In this document: in pieces, positions 48,601-56,456 of the stretch
Position numbering within the stretch: the stretch's first letter is position 1
How the letters are laid out: every line of letters begins with the position of its first letter
From: Nocardia asteroides
GTDB taxonomy: Bacteria; Actinomycetota; Actinomycetes; Mycobacteriales; Mycobacteriaceae
Reading direction: 5' to 3'
Length of the DNA stretch: 64,000 nt
NCBI RefSeq assembly: GCF_021183625.1
Contig: NZ_CP089214.1
Span: 3,782,001-3,846,000, forward strand
The notes under the pieces: model-generated
Told to the model about the DNA's origin: nothing
Database searches by the model: none
What the model saw: only the letters and a program-made list of their open reading frames with translations
Position numbers and translations under genes: made by a program

Positions 48601-50732
48601 TGGCTTCGACTCGGTCCGCCGGTGACCCCACGCCCGGGGATATCGTCGCATGGATGCGGGTGGTCGATACGAATCGCGCCGCCCGCCCGCGCATGCGCAC
48701 CGTGCCGGTGCCGCGCTTCTACGCGGAGCTGCGCGAGCGCGGGCTGGAGTACGGCCCGGCCTTCCGGCCGCTGCGCGGGCTCGCGGTGGAGCGCGATCGG
48801 GCGGTCGGCGAGCTGGACGCCGCCGATCCGCACCGCTCCGCCACCCTGGACGGGTGCCTGCACGTGCTGGCCGCGGCGGCGGGCGGGCTGCCGGAGGGGC
48901 GGGTGCCGCTGCCCATCGGGATCGAGAACGCCTGGCTCACCACCGAACCCGGGCGCACCGTCGGCGAGGCGCACGCCCTGGTCCGGGAGCGGTCGGGGGC
49001 CGGGCTGGTCGGCGATGTGGTCGCCACCGACCAGCACGGGATTCCGATGCTCGCGCTGCTCGGGGTGCGGGTGCGCTTCACCGATCCGGAGCTCCCGGTG
49101 CACTCCGCCCCGCACCGCGCCGACGTGCTGCGCACCGAGCACTGGGTGCCGCTGCCGGAGAGTGCGGGCTCGCCACCCGCGGACGTCGGGCGCGCGCTGG
49201 TGATCGGCGACTCCGAGGACGCCGTGCTGCTGGCCCGCGCGCTGGAGCGCACCCTGCCGACCGAGCGGATCGCCCGCGACCCCGACGCCGCGCTCCCGCT
49301 GGTCCAGTCGGTGCTCACCGGCCACACTTCCACGACCCGGCTCGCCATCGTCCTCGTCTGGCCGACGCACCCGCACCCGGACGGCACCACCGTCGCCGCC
49401 CTGACCAGGACGCTCGCCGTCCTCCAGCACGTGACGGCGGCACCTGCGACGGCCACACTGACCGTGCTGCTCCCCACCGAAGCGGCGGCATCGACGACCG
49501 GCCTGCACCCCGCGGCCGCGCTGGCGGGGCTGGTGCGCAGCCTGCAGCTGGAGTCCGCGCTGCGGGTCCGCCTGGTGTGGCGGGCAGCGGGCACCGACGA
49601 CGCCCTGGTCCGCGCGGTCACCGACCCCACCCTGCCGCTCGAGCTCCGGGTGGCAGGCACCATGTCGGTGCGCCGCTTCCTGCGCACCGACCCGGCGGCC
49701 GCCGCGCCGGTCTCGATCGACGCGACCGGCACCTACGTGGTCACCGGTGGGCTGGGCGCGCTCGGTTCGCTGGCGGTGCGCTGGCTGCTCGCCGACGGCG
49801 CACGCGACGTGGTGGTGCTGACCAGGGCGCCGCGCCCCATGCCCGCGGTGCTCGACGGCCTGGAGGACCGCATCGTCGTGGTCCGCTGCGACGTCACCGA
49901 CCGCGCCGACCTGGCCGCCGCGCTGCACGACATCCGCGAGTGGGGATCGACGGTGCGCGGGATCATCCACGCGGCGGGCAGCCTGGAGGACGCCGCCTTC
50001 CCGGACGTGACGCCGGAGCAACTCACCGGCATGCTCGCCGCGAAGGCCACCGCCGCCGCTCACCTGCTGGAGCTGACCGCGACCGACCCGACCGACTTCG
50101 TCCTGCTCTTCTCCTCGGCGACCGGCGCCTTCGGCGCGCCGGGCCAGGCCGCCTACGCGGCCGCGAACTCCGCCATGGACGCGCTGGCGAGCGCGCAGCG
50201 CGACCGCCGGGTGACCAGCGTCGGCTGGGGCGTCTGGTCGTCGGGGCTGGCCGAGGCGGCGGGCGGCGCGAGCCACCTGCGCCGCGCCGGGATCCGCGCC
50301 TTCGATCCGGAGCGCGGCGCCGCGCTCTTCGCCGAGGTGCTCCGGCACGAGGTGCCGTACCTGCTCGCCCTGGACTGGTCCGGGTCCGGTGACCACTCCC
50401 CCGTCGGCAGGCGGCTCAGCCAGACGCTCGACGACACGGCGGAATCCGTGGCGCCGGTCGAGCCGGTCCGGGTCGATGTGCAGCCGCGCCCGCTGGCCCA
50501 CATCGTGCGCGCCGCGCTGGCCGCCGCGCTCGACCGCCCCGCGGACGAGGTCGATCCGGCCGCCGACTTCAACGATCTCGGGCTGACCTCGCTGCTCGGC
50601 ATCGAGCTGCGCCGGGTTCTGGAATCCCGCCTGGAAGTGCGGCTTTCGACCGCGGAGATCTTCGGCAACCCGACCGTGGCCGCACTGGCGGCCATGCTGG
50701 CGGAGCGGCTCGGCCGGGGTGATCCCGGATGA
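45627..50732 (+). CDS. Type I polyketide synthase, KS-AT-DH-KR-ACP
   Basis: 1701 aa. KS (1-425): DSACSSSLAAVDLA with Cys155, ECHGTGTPLGDAVE and KSNVGHLEAAAGV. Linker with five 9-residue repeats (462-506). AT: VFSGQGGQFAGMG and GHSLGE with Ser654; the specificity segment FAAHSPQV is neither clearly malonyl (HAFH) nor methylmalonyl (YASH). DH: DHVVAGVPLIP with His924 and TLDGCLHV with the second acidic residue. KR: TYVVTGGLGALGSLAVRWLL. ACP: DLGLTSLLGIELRR. There is no ER and no thioesterase. One module should add one extender and leave a hydroxyl or double bond. Coupled by ATGA overlaps to ACP upstream and FAAL downstream. Confidence 0.93.
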   Translation: MTPISIVGIGCRLPGADGPADFWRLLSTGLDATGAPPPDRPLTRRGGYLRGIDRFDNARFGIPDREAAVMDPQQRLALEVTTEALDDAGIGHRATGSGAAVLFGACTFDHGIAVLGAGGHDAPFAVTGSALSIVANRISYALDLHGPSLVLDSACSSSLAAVDLAVRLLADPEVPFAVVGGVNLVLLPHTSEYLADGGFLAPDGRCKPFDAAADGYTRSDGCAVVVLQRTADAVASGARIYAEVAGSAVGSDGRSNGLYAPSGKAQQEVVRAAWLRAGVEPRRARYLECHGTGTPLGDAVEVGALAAVLGGAPVWLGSVKSNVGHLEAAAGVTGLIKTALAVRHGVIPPTLHVRTPNPLLRLAEHGLRPAVRAVDWSAVPPGERWAGVSSFGFGGTNAHVVLHGVAETEPVRAAGPVLIPLSGRDAEEVRQRAAAVADELAAGQSPCAGADSPAADSTVQPDAGGSATLPDAGGSTAQPDAGGFTAQLHAGGSTAQPDAGGSAERPGIARVAALAAAEARRLPEPARAAVLAADAETAIERLRALARSRELPGVLGPGTPVPGGVLFVFSGQGGQFAGMGDALAARFPAFAAGLAEATDAVVAAGGPAVWTPDGGFVTDEATAIVQPALFVYQIGMLRLLTHWGVRPDAVTGHSLGEVAAAVAAGALALGDAALVAVARGALLGRLDGHGAMAVLEAELPVAETLVEPVAAEVAVAAVNGPRSVVISGSRRYVDILLRRAKRRGLFARPVAVRFAAHSPQVAPVLPELRAALAGIEPLVPRLPLYSTARAGKTVGTADTDAGYWAENAFGTVHLGAALERAGADGFGTALEIAPHPVLLSAIRDTPAFADSAHATANRDDEVAALLECLGALHVAGRAPDWSALGPLTEPPPRRRWQRHRFPLLVPAPPALTEAAFPADDPTDHVVAGVPLIPAVYWLLRLLHAARARSGASAVRGFAVHELTRSDAVPAVTYREEAGGPGLRAGVTGSSALASTRSAGDPTPGDIVAWMRVVDTNRAARPRMRTVPVPRFYAELRERGLEYGPAFRPLRGLAVERDRAVGELDAADPHRSATLDGCLHVLAAAAGGLPEGRVPLPIGIENAWLTTEPGRTVGEAHALVRERSGAGLVGDVVATDQHGIPMLALLGVRVRFTDPELPVHSAPHRADVLRTEHWVPLPESAGSPPADVGRALVIGDSEDAVLLARALERTLPTERIARDPDAALPLVQSVLTGHTSTTRLAIVLVWPTHPHPDGTTVAALTRTLAVLQHVTAAPATATLTVLLPTEAAASTTGLHPAAALAGLVRSLQLESALRVRLVWRAAGTDDALVRAVTDPTLPLELRVAGTMSVRRFLRTDPAAAAPVSIDATGTYVVTGGLGALGSLAVRWLLADGARDVVVLTRAPRPMPAVLDGLEDRIVVVRCDVTDRADLAAALHDIREWGSTVRGIIHAAGSLEDAAFPDVTPEQLTGMLAAKATAAAHLLELTATDPTDFVLLFSSATGAFGAPGQAAYAAANSAMDALASAQRDRRVTSVGWGVWSSGLAEAAGGASHLRRAGIRAFDPERGAALFAEVLRHEVPYLLALDWSGSGDHSPVGRRLSQTLDDTAESVAPVEPVRVDVQPRPLAHIVRAALAAALDRPADEVDPAADFNDLGLTSLLGIELRRVLESRLEVRLSTAEIFGNPTVAALAAMLAERLGRGDPG
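47010..47144 (+). repeat. 27-bp tandem repeat (5 copies) in the KS-AT linker of the PKS
   Basis: Units begin at 47010, 47037, 47064, 47091 and 47118. They encode DAGGSATLP, DAGGSTAQP, DAGGFTAQL, HAGGSTAQP and DAGGSAERP. The in-frame, near-identical copies mark a variable linker. Confidence 0.85.
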
Positions 50733-52318
50733 CCGAGCACCTCATCGGCAGGCTCGCCCGGTGGGCCCGCGCGCGTCCGGAGGCCCCCGCGTACACCGCC
50801 CTGCGCTACCCCGCCCCCGGCAGCCCGGACGGCGCCGACTACATCCCGCACACGCTCACCTACGCGGAGCTGTCCTCCGCCGTAGCCTCGCTCGCCGGGG
50901 AAATCAGCGCCCGCACGGCATCCGGCGAGCGAGTCGCGCTGCTCACCGGCCACGGGATGGGTTATGTCCTGGCCTTCCTCGCCTGCCTGGCAGCACATCG
51001 CAGCGCCGTCCCGCTGTTCCCGGTCGGCAGACACCCGGAGCGGCTGACCGGCGTATTCGCCGACGCGACACCGACGCTCAGCCTGATCGACCCCGGCGAC
51101 GAAGCCTCGGCCGCACTGGCCGGGAACGTGCTCGTCGTCGACCCGAGCCGGCCGGTGGAGTTCACCGAGCTACCGGCGGGCGAGGCTCCCGCATATCTCC
51201 AGTACACCTCCGGTTCCACCGGTGCCCCGACCGGAATTCGCGTCGAGTCCGGAAATCTCACCGCCGCACTGGAACAACTCCGCACCGCCATTCCCGCCTC
51301 CGGGACCAAACCGATCGTCGGCTGGCTCCCCTTCTTCCACGACATGGGGCTGGTCCTGACCCTCGCACTGCCGATCTGGTCGGGGGTGCCGGGCATAACT
51401 CTCGCCCCCGTCGATTTCGTCAAACGGCCGGTGCGCTGGCTGCGCGCCTGCTCCGACTTCGGCGCCGGCACGACCGGCGCCCCGGATTTCGCCCTGGCAC
51501 TGACCGCAGCGACGACGACGGAACGCCAGGTGACGCAGCTGGATCTGACCGCGGTGGACGCGGTGCTCAACGGCGCCGAACCGGTCCGCGCCGCAACCCT
51601 GCGCACCTTCACCGACACCTTCGCCCCGGCCGGCTTCCGGCACCGGGCACACGCCCCCGGCTACGGCCTCGCCGAGGCCACCCTCACCGTCACCCTGACC
51701 CCGCAGGACCGCGAGCCGACCGTCCTCGCGTTCGACCGGGCAGCGCTGACCACCGGCCGCGCACTGCCCGCGGGCACCGAACCCGCGGTCACGCTGGTCG
51801 GCTGCGGCCCACCGGCCGGGCAGCGCGTCAGAATCGTCGATCGGCAGCACGGCACAGCATCGAATCCGGGCGCGGTGGGCGAGATCCATGTCTCCGGCCC
51901 CAATGTCTGCGTCACCGACGCCGAGAACTGGCTACACACCGGCGATCTCGGCTTCGAGCACGGCGGCGAGCTCTACGTCACCGGCCGCGCCAAAGACCTG
52001 GTTATCCTGGACGGCCGCAACCACCACCCGGCCGATCTGGAGGAGACGGTCACCGCGGCCGCACCGGAGATCCGGCTGGTGGCCGCCTTCGGCCACGACG
52101 ACGGCGTGCGCGAATCGCTGGTGATCGTGGCGGAGACGCCGGACGCCGACACGGTGGTGGCCGGGAAGATCCGATCGGCCGTCACCCGCACCCACGAGGT
52201 GGTGCCGGGCACGGTACTGCTGGTGCCGCCGGGGGAGATTCCGCGGACGTCGAGCGGGAAGGTGCGGCGCGGGGAGTGTCGCGCCCGCTTCGCCGCGGGC
52301 GAGCTGCGGCCGCACTAG
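50729..52318 (+). CDS. Fatty acyl-AMP ligase (FAAL)
   Basis: 529 aa, overlapping the PKS stop by ATGA. YLQYTSGSTGAPTGIRV is the AMP-binding loop. GWLPFFHDMGLVLTLALPIWSG is the hallmark HDMGL segment of FAALs. APGYGLAEATLTVT, ENWLHTGDLGFEHGGELYVTGRAKDLVILDGRNHHPADLE and EIPRTSSGKVRRG follow. FAALs make acyl-adenylates and hand the acyl chain to an ACP or PKS rather than to CoA. It is likely to supply the starter chain for this PKS. It ends against the convergent S4 gene with a 4-bp overlap. Confidence 0.92.
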   Translation: MTEHLIGRLARWARARPEAPAYTALRYPAPGSPDGADYIPHTLTYAELSSAVASLAGEISARTASGERVALLTGHGMGYVLAFLACLAAHRSAVPLFPVGRHPERLTGVFADATPTLSLIDPGDEASAALAGNVLVVDPSRPVEFTELPAGEAPAYLQYTSGSTGAPTGIRVESGNLTAALEQLRTAIPASGTKPIVGWLPFFHDMGLVLTLALPIWSGVPGITLAPVDFVKRPVRWLRACSDFGAGTTGAPDFALALTAATTTERQVTQLDLTAVDAVLNGAEPVRAATLRTFTDTFAPAGFRHRAHAPGYGLAEATLTVTLTPQDREPTVLAFDRAALTTGRALPAGTEPAVTLVGCGPPAGQRVRIVDRQHGTASNPGAVGEIHVSGPNVCVTDAENWLHTGDLGFEHGGELYVTGRAKDLVILDGRNHHPADLEETVTAAAPEIRLVAAFGHDDGVRESLVIVAETPDADTVVAGKIRSAVTRTHEVVPGTVLLVPPGEIPRTSSGKVRRGECRARFAAGELRPH

Positions 52319-52707
52319 TCCTCGGTGCGCCCGAGCAGCCGATCCGTCTCGCGGCGTTCGCGTTTGGTCGGCCTGCCGCTGCCCCGATCCCGCCGGGGCA
52401 GGGAAGCGAGAACTTCCTTCGGCGGCGGAGGCGGGCTGCGGTCGATCAGGCACTGCGCGGCGATGGGCGGGCCGACTCGCTTCGTGACGATGCGTTCCAC
52501 GATGACGATGCGTTCCACCCCGGCGGCTCGGATCCGGACTTCGTCACCGAGCTTCACCTGCTGCGCGGGTTTGGCGGGGGCGCCGTTCACCCGGACGTGT
52601 CCGCCGCGGCATGCTTCCGCGGCGGCCGACCGGGTTTTGAACAGGCGCACCGCCCAGGTCCAGGAGTCGACCCGGGCCTGCGCTGGTGCGCTCTGCTCAG
52701 GGGGCAA
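52315..52707 (-). CDS. S4-domain RNA-binding protein (Hsp15/RqcP-like)
   Basis: 130 aa from TTG 52707, 3 bp after the upstream stop; the start is uncertain but gives the expected N-terminus. The S4 fold is VDSWTWAVRLFKTRSAAAEACRGGHVRVNGAPAKPAQQVKLGDEVRI, as in Hsp15/RqcP proteins that bind 23S rRNA or tRNA on stalled 50S subunits. The C-terminus is basic (PTKRERRETDRLLGR). It is probably transcribed with the NlpC/P60 gene upstream. Confidence 0.82.
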   Translation of the reverse strand: MPPEQSAPAQARVDSWTWAVRLFKTRSAAAEACRGGHVRVNGAPAKPAQQVKLGDEVRIRAAGVERIVIVERIVTKRVGPPIAAQCLIDRSPPPPPKEVLASLPRRDRGSGRPTKRERRETDRLLGRTED

Positions 52708-52710
52708 TCG

Positions 52711-53358
52711 TCAGAGCACGCGGCGGGCGGTGACGACCTCGTCCGCGGAGAGGTGGGTGTAGGAGACCGGGGTACCGGACTGCACCGCGTTCAGCAGCTT
52801 GCCGTCGCCGGCGTAGATGCCGACGTGGCCGCCGCCGTTGGTGATCACGATGTCACCGGCGCGCAGATCGTTGAAGGCCACCGGGGCGCCGACGTGCGAC
52901 TGCTCGAAGCTGGTACGCGGCAGTTCGACGCCTGCCTGCTTGAACGCCCACTGCACCAGGCCGGAGCAGTCGAAGCTGCTCGGGCCGGTGGCGCCCCAGA
53001 CGTAGGAGGCGCCGACCTTGGACTTGGCGGCATCGAGCGCGACATCACCGGCGGTGTTCTGCACCTGCGGGGCGAACATGCCCTGCAGCTCCGGCGCGGC
53101 GAAGCCGGGGAGCGCGGGCGCACCCTGCGGGGCCGCGGGCATCGAGCCGAGCGCGGCGGTCAGCTGCTGCTCCAGCTGCTGGGCCGGTGCTTCGAACTCC
53201 TGCGGGACGTCGAACGAGCCGAGGCCGGGGATATCGATGGTGGCCGCCATGGCCGAAACCGCGGGCATGGCACCGGTCGCGGCTACCGCACCAAGGACCA
53301 GAGCACCCTTGACGGAACCCGGAACGCGTGACTCCCGCTGCAAGCTGTGTTTACCCAC
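52711..53358 (-). CDS. Secreted NlpC/P60 peptidoglycan endopeptidase
   Basis: 215 aa from GTG 53358 with GGGAG upstream. Residues 1-39 look like a signal peptide (SVKGALVLGAVAATGAMPAVSAMA-A). A Gln/Pro-rich region follows. The NlpC/P60 domain occupies residues 103-215: DCSGLVQW with Cys131, and GGGHVGIY with His178; Asn190 takes the third position. Such enzymes cut D-Glu-mesoDAP bonds in cell wall peptides. A probable c-di-AMP riboswitch lies directly upstream, a common arrangement for actinobacterial wall hydrolases. Confidence 0.9.
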   Translation of the reverse strand: MGKHSLQRESRVPGSVKGALVLGAVAATGAMPAVSAMAATIDIPGLGSFDVPQEFEAPAQQLEQQLTAALGSMPAAPQGAPALPGFAAPELQGMFAPQVQNTAGDVALDAAKSKVGASYVWGATGPSSFDCSGLVQWAFKQAGVELPRTSFEQSHVGAPVAFNDLRAGDIVITNGGGHVGIYAGDGKLLNAVQSGTPVSYTHLSADEVVTARRVL

Positions 53359-53745
53359 CGAGCTGAATCTCCCTCTATGCGCATCAACCGCCTACCGGAG
53401 GTTGTGGCCCCGGCGCGACGAAGCCGGGAATCCCGTGGGCCCCGACAGCCGCTGTAGCGGTAACCCAGCGGCGCCGCTCCTTCCTCACGAAGCGACAGAC
53501 TCCACTAAGTCACGAGAAGATTACGACCCGCGCGCGCTGTTGTCCACCCCACAGAGCAGGCTCTTCACCTCGATATTCCGAATACCCGCCCGGAGCTGCG
53601 GGTGTGGCGATTCCGATCAATATCACGGAGCGGTCACGGCGTAGCGGACCGTCCGTTATACGGCTCGATCGGGCTCGATAGCGGTCTCTAGCGCCTCGCT
53701 TAGAAACGCGCATATTCCGCAGGCAACGCACTAACCTGTCGGGTC
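53359..53745. other. Non-coding region between the NlpC/P60 and AAA ATPase genes
   Basis: 387 bp with no gene. The half next to the hydrolase contains the riboswitch-like RNA. The other half (53500-53745) is AT-richer and must hold promoters in both directions; GTTATA at 53655-53660 is a possible element but no clear pair was found. Confidence 0.6.
53370..53490 (-). ncRNA. Probable c-di-AMP (ydaO-yuaA) riboswitch
   Basis: Read on the minus strand, the leader contains GGGCCCACGGGATTCCCGG, then CACAACCTCCGGTAGGCGG and GCATAGAGGGAGA just before the ribosome binding site. ACCTC..GGTAGGC..GAGG resembles the conserved 3' part of ydaO riboswitches (AACCTCGTAGGC with a later GAGG). The location ahead of an NlpC/P60 wall hydrolase matches the usual actinobacterial targets. 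The 5' half was matched only loosely. Confidence 0.55.
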
Positions 53746-54927
53746 ATGGATCCCGTGCGGAACCCGTACGCGCCCGGAGCCGGGCAGCGCCCGCCCGAGC
53801 TCGCGGGTCGAGGTAAGCAGCTCACCGCGTTCGACGTCGTGCTGGAGCGGATCGCGCGCGGCAGGCCGGAGCGCAGCGTCGTGCTCACGGGGCTGCGCGG
53901 GGTGGGCAAGACCGTGCTGCTGAACCAGCTGCGCTCGGGCGCGGTGTCCAGGGGGTGGGGCACCGGCAAGCTGGAGGCGCGGCCGGACCAGGAGCTGCGC
54001 AGGCCGCTCTCCTCCGCGCTGCACATGGCGGTGCGCGCCATCGCCACCTCGCACCGGAACCCGGAGCGGGTCGACGATTTCCTCGGCATCCTCAAGGCTT
54101 TCGCGCTGCGCGCGACCGCGGACCGGGGGATGCGGGACCGCTGGCAGCCCGGGATCGACGTCCCCGCGGTGACCGGCCGCGCCGATTCCGGCGATATCGA
54201 GATCGACCTGGTCGAGCTGCTCGGCGAGGCCGCGGCGCTGGCGGGCGATATCGGCGTCGGCATCGCGATCTTCATCGACGAGATGCAGGATCTCGGCCCC
54301 GCGGACATCTCCGCCATCTGCGGCGCCTGCCACGAGCTGAGCCAGGACGCCGCGCCGCTGATCGTGGTCGGCGCCGGGCTGCCGCACCTGCCCGCGGTGC
54401 TCTCCGCCTCGAAGAGCTACTCCGAGCGGCTCTTCAGCTACCACCGGATAGACCGGCTGGACCGGGACTCCGCGGATCAGGCGCTGATCGCCCCGGCCGA
54501 ACGCGAGGACGTGCGGTTCACCCCGGCCGCGCTCGACCTGCTCTACCAGAAGGCCGACGGCTACCCGTACTTCGTGCAGGCGTACGGCAAGGCGACCTGG
54601 GATCAGGCGCCGCACAGCCCGATCGGAGCCGAGGACGTCGAGGTGGCCGCGCCGGCCGCCGAGGAGGAGCTCGCGGTCGGCTTCTTCGGCTCCCGCTACG
54701 AGCGGGCGACCCCGGCCGAGCGCGAGTACATGCGGGCCATGGCCGACCTGGCGGGCGACGACGGGCCGGTGGCCACCGCGGCGGTGGCGAAGGAACTCGG
54801 CCGCAAGCCCGCTTCGCTCTCCCCGGCCAGGGACGGGCTGATCAAGAAGGGGCTCATCTACTCGGCCGAGCGGGGGAGCATCGGCTTCACCGTTCCGCAC
54901 TTCGGCCGCTACCTCAGGACCGTCTAA
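53746..54927 (+). CDS. Orc1/STAND-like AAA ATPase
   Basis: 393 aa from ATG 53746. Walker A is LTGLRGVGKTVLLNQL and Walker B is IGVGIAIFIDEMQDL, followed by sensor region LIVVGAGLPHLP. After the AAA core comes a helical lid and a C-terminal winged-helix-like part (ATAAVAKELGRKPASLSPARDGLIKKGLIYSAERGSIGFTVPHF). This matches a widespread family of AAA ATPases with a wHTH end, of unknown role. It stands alone, with no toxin or nuclease partner next to it. Confidence 0.82.
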   Translation: MDPVRNPYAPGAGQRPPELAGRGKQLTAFDVVLERIARGRPERSVVLTGLRGVGKTVLLNQLRSGAVSRGWGTGKLEARPDQELRRPLSSALHMAVRAIATSHRNPERVDDFLGILKAFALRATADRGMRDRWQPGIDVPAVTGRADSGDIEIDLVELLGEAAALAGDIGVGIAIFIDEMQDLGPADISAICGACHELSQDAAPLIVVGAGLPHLPAVLSASKSYSERLFSYHRIDRLDRDSADQALIAPAEREDVRFTPAALDLLYQKADGYPYFVQAYGKATWDQAPHSPIGAEDVEVAAPAAEEELAVGFFGSRYERATPAEREYMRAMADLAGDDGPVATAAVAKELGRKPASLSPARDGLIKKGLIYSAERGSIGFTVPHFGRYLRTV

Positions 54928-54993
54928 GTAAATCTAGGGAACATCGAATACTATCCGATACTCCGATGATCTCGGCGCGACTCGGTTCGGCCA

Positions 54994-55013
54994 CACCTGC
55001 GTAACGGCAGGTG
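54994..55013. terminator. Hairpin between AAA ATPase and alpha/beta hydrolase genes
   Basis: CACCTGC (54994-55000), GTAACG, GCAGGTG (55007-55013), 66 bp after the ATPase stop. Weak terminator or regulatory hairpin. Confidence 0.4.
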
Positions 55014-55088
55014 AAGTCGGTTAACAGCAAGCTTGCGGCGCGCGACCATTCAGGCAAGGAAAGAACGTCCGAGCCCGGAGGTGTTGCC

Positions 55089-56030
55089 ATGACCACGTCG
55101 ATCGCTCCCGTAGCCGACCGTCGCGTCACCGTGGCCGCCGACGACGGCACCCCGCTGGCGGCCAGGGTCATCGGCGCCGACAGCGCGGAGGTCACCCTGG
55201 TCTTCGTGCACGGCCACTGCCTGCGCGCCGACACCTGGTCCTTCCTCGGCGAGCGGCTGGCGCGGGACTGGGGCGGCACCGCGCGGCTGGTCAGCTACGA
55301 CCATCGCGGGCACGGCCACTCCGGGGCGGGTGACGCCACCGGCTACACCATCGACCAGCTCGCGCACGACCTGGAGGCGGTGCTCCGCGCGCTCGCCCCG
55401 ACCGGCCCGATCATCCTGGTCGGACACTCGATGGGCGCCATGACGGCGCTCACGCACGCCCGGCTGTACCCGCAGGCCGTCGGCACCAGGATCGCCGGGC
55501 TGGCGCTCATCGCCACCGCCGCGAGCGGGCTCACCGACGTCGGGCTCGGCCGGCTGCTGAACCGGCGCGCCATCGGTGCGCTGCAGCGGGCGGTGCTGCG
55601 CGCGCCGCGGCTGATGGGGGCCTCGCACCGGCTCTCCCGGCGGCTGCTGGAGCCGATCATGGGCGAGGCCAACCTCGGCACCGCGCCGGTGAGCCCGCGG
55701 GTGCGGGCGCTCGCCATCGCCATGTTCAACGAGACCCCGCTGCTCACCATGACCAGCTTCCTGGAGCCGCTGCGCACCTTCGACGAGAGCGACGGGCTGC
55801 ACCGGCTGGCCGGAATCCCGGCGCTCGTGCTGGCCGGCTCGGCCGATCTGGTGACGCCGTTCGCGCACTCGGTCGTGCTCGCCTCGCAGCTCCCCGCGGC
55901 CGAGCTGGTCCGGGTCGACGGCGCCGGGCACGGCGTCATCCTGGAGCGGGCGGACGAGGTCGCCGCGGCGCTCTCCGGGCTGGTCCGGCGGGTGCTGGCC
56001 GGGGCGCGGAGCTACGCCATGGCGGGCTGA
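55089..56030 (+). CDS. Alpha/beta-fold hydrolase
   Basis: 313 aa from ATG 55089 with GGAGGTG upstream; the longer frame from 55011 lacks a site. Features: VTLVFVHGHCLRADTW (oxyanion hole), nucleophile elbow LVGHSMGAMTAL, acid near VLAGSADLVTP and the terminal GAGHGVILERADEV histidine. The catalytic triad is complete. No signal peptide. Substrate unknown. Confidence 0.86.
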   Translation: MTTSIAPVADRRVTVAADDGTPLAARVIGADSAEVTLVFVHGHCLRADTWSFLGERLARDWGGTARLVSYDHRGHGHSGAGDATGYTIDQLAHDLEAVLRALAPTGPIILVGHSMGAMTALTHARLYPQAVGTRIAGLALIATAASGLTDVGLGRLLNRRAIGALQRAVLRAPRLMGASHRLSRRLLEPIMGEANLGTAPVSPRVRALAIAMFNETPLLTMTSFLEPLRTFDESDGLHRLAGIPALVLAGSADLVTPFAHSVVLASQLPAAELVRVDGAGHGVILERADEVAAALSGLVRRVLAGARSYAMAG

Positions 56031-56161
56031 CCGCGCAGACCGGTTCCGCCCCGATTCGAGATCGCACCGGACACGAGGGATTTCGTCGGCTACTGTGTTG
56101 TAGATCACGGTGTGCGGTGAGTCACATGATCTTGTGGCTTCACAGAACCTGGGAGGAAACG

Positions 56162-56449
56162 ATGACACGCAGCGATATCGCGGAACTCCGCTACGCGGTC
56201 GGCCAGCTCCAGCGCTCCATCGGGGCGCTGCGCTCGCACTACGGCGACGCGTCGCCGGTCCGGCGGCTGGAGAACGACCTCGAACGGCTCGTCATCGACG
56301 CCGACGAGTTCGAGCAGACGCCGCCGCCGGAGCTCGGCCGCAGGCCGCGCGACACCATCTACGTGCCGGACAGCAAGAGCGACGAATCCGCCTGGATGGG
56401 CGCGCAGGACGAGGGGCTCGGCTTCCACTCCCGGCCGCGCACCACCTGA
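56162..56449 (+). CDS. Small conserved protein of unknown function
   Basis: 95 aa from ATG 56162 with GGGAGGAA 5 nt upstream. The first 60 residues are amphipathic and probably helical (AELRYAVGQLQRSIGALRSHYGD); the C-terminus is polar and disordered-looking. I do not recognise a function. It is convergent with the thiolase-like gene, 7 bp apart. Confidence 0.72.
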   Translation: MTRSDIAELRYAVGQLQRSIGALRSHYGDASPVRRLENDLERLVIDADEFEQTPPPELGRRPRDTIYVPDSKSDESAWMGAQDEGLGFHSRPRTT

Positions 56450-56456
56450 CCCGCGC

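Noticed and set aside
47088-50501. 1137-codon minus-strand open frame opposite the PKS
   Set aside because: Shadow frame of the PKS, composed mainly of Arg/Ala/Gly.
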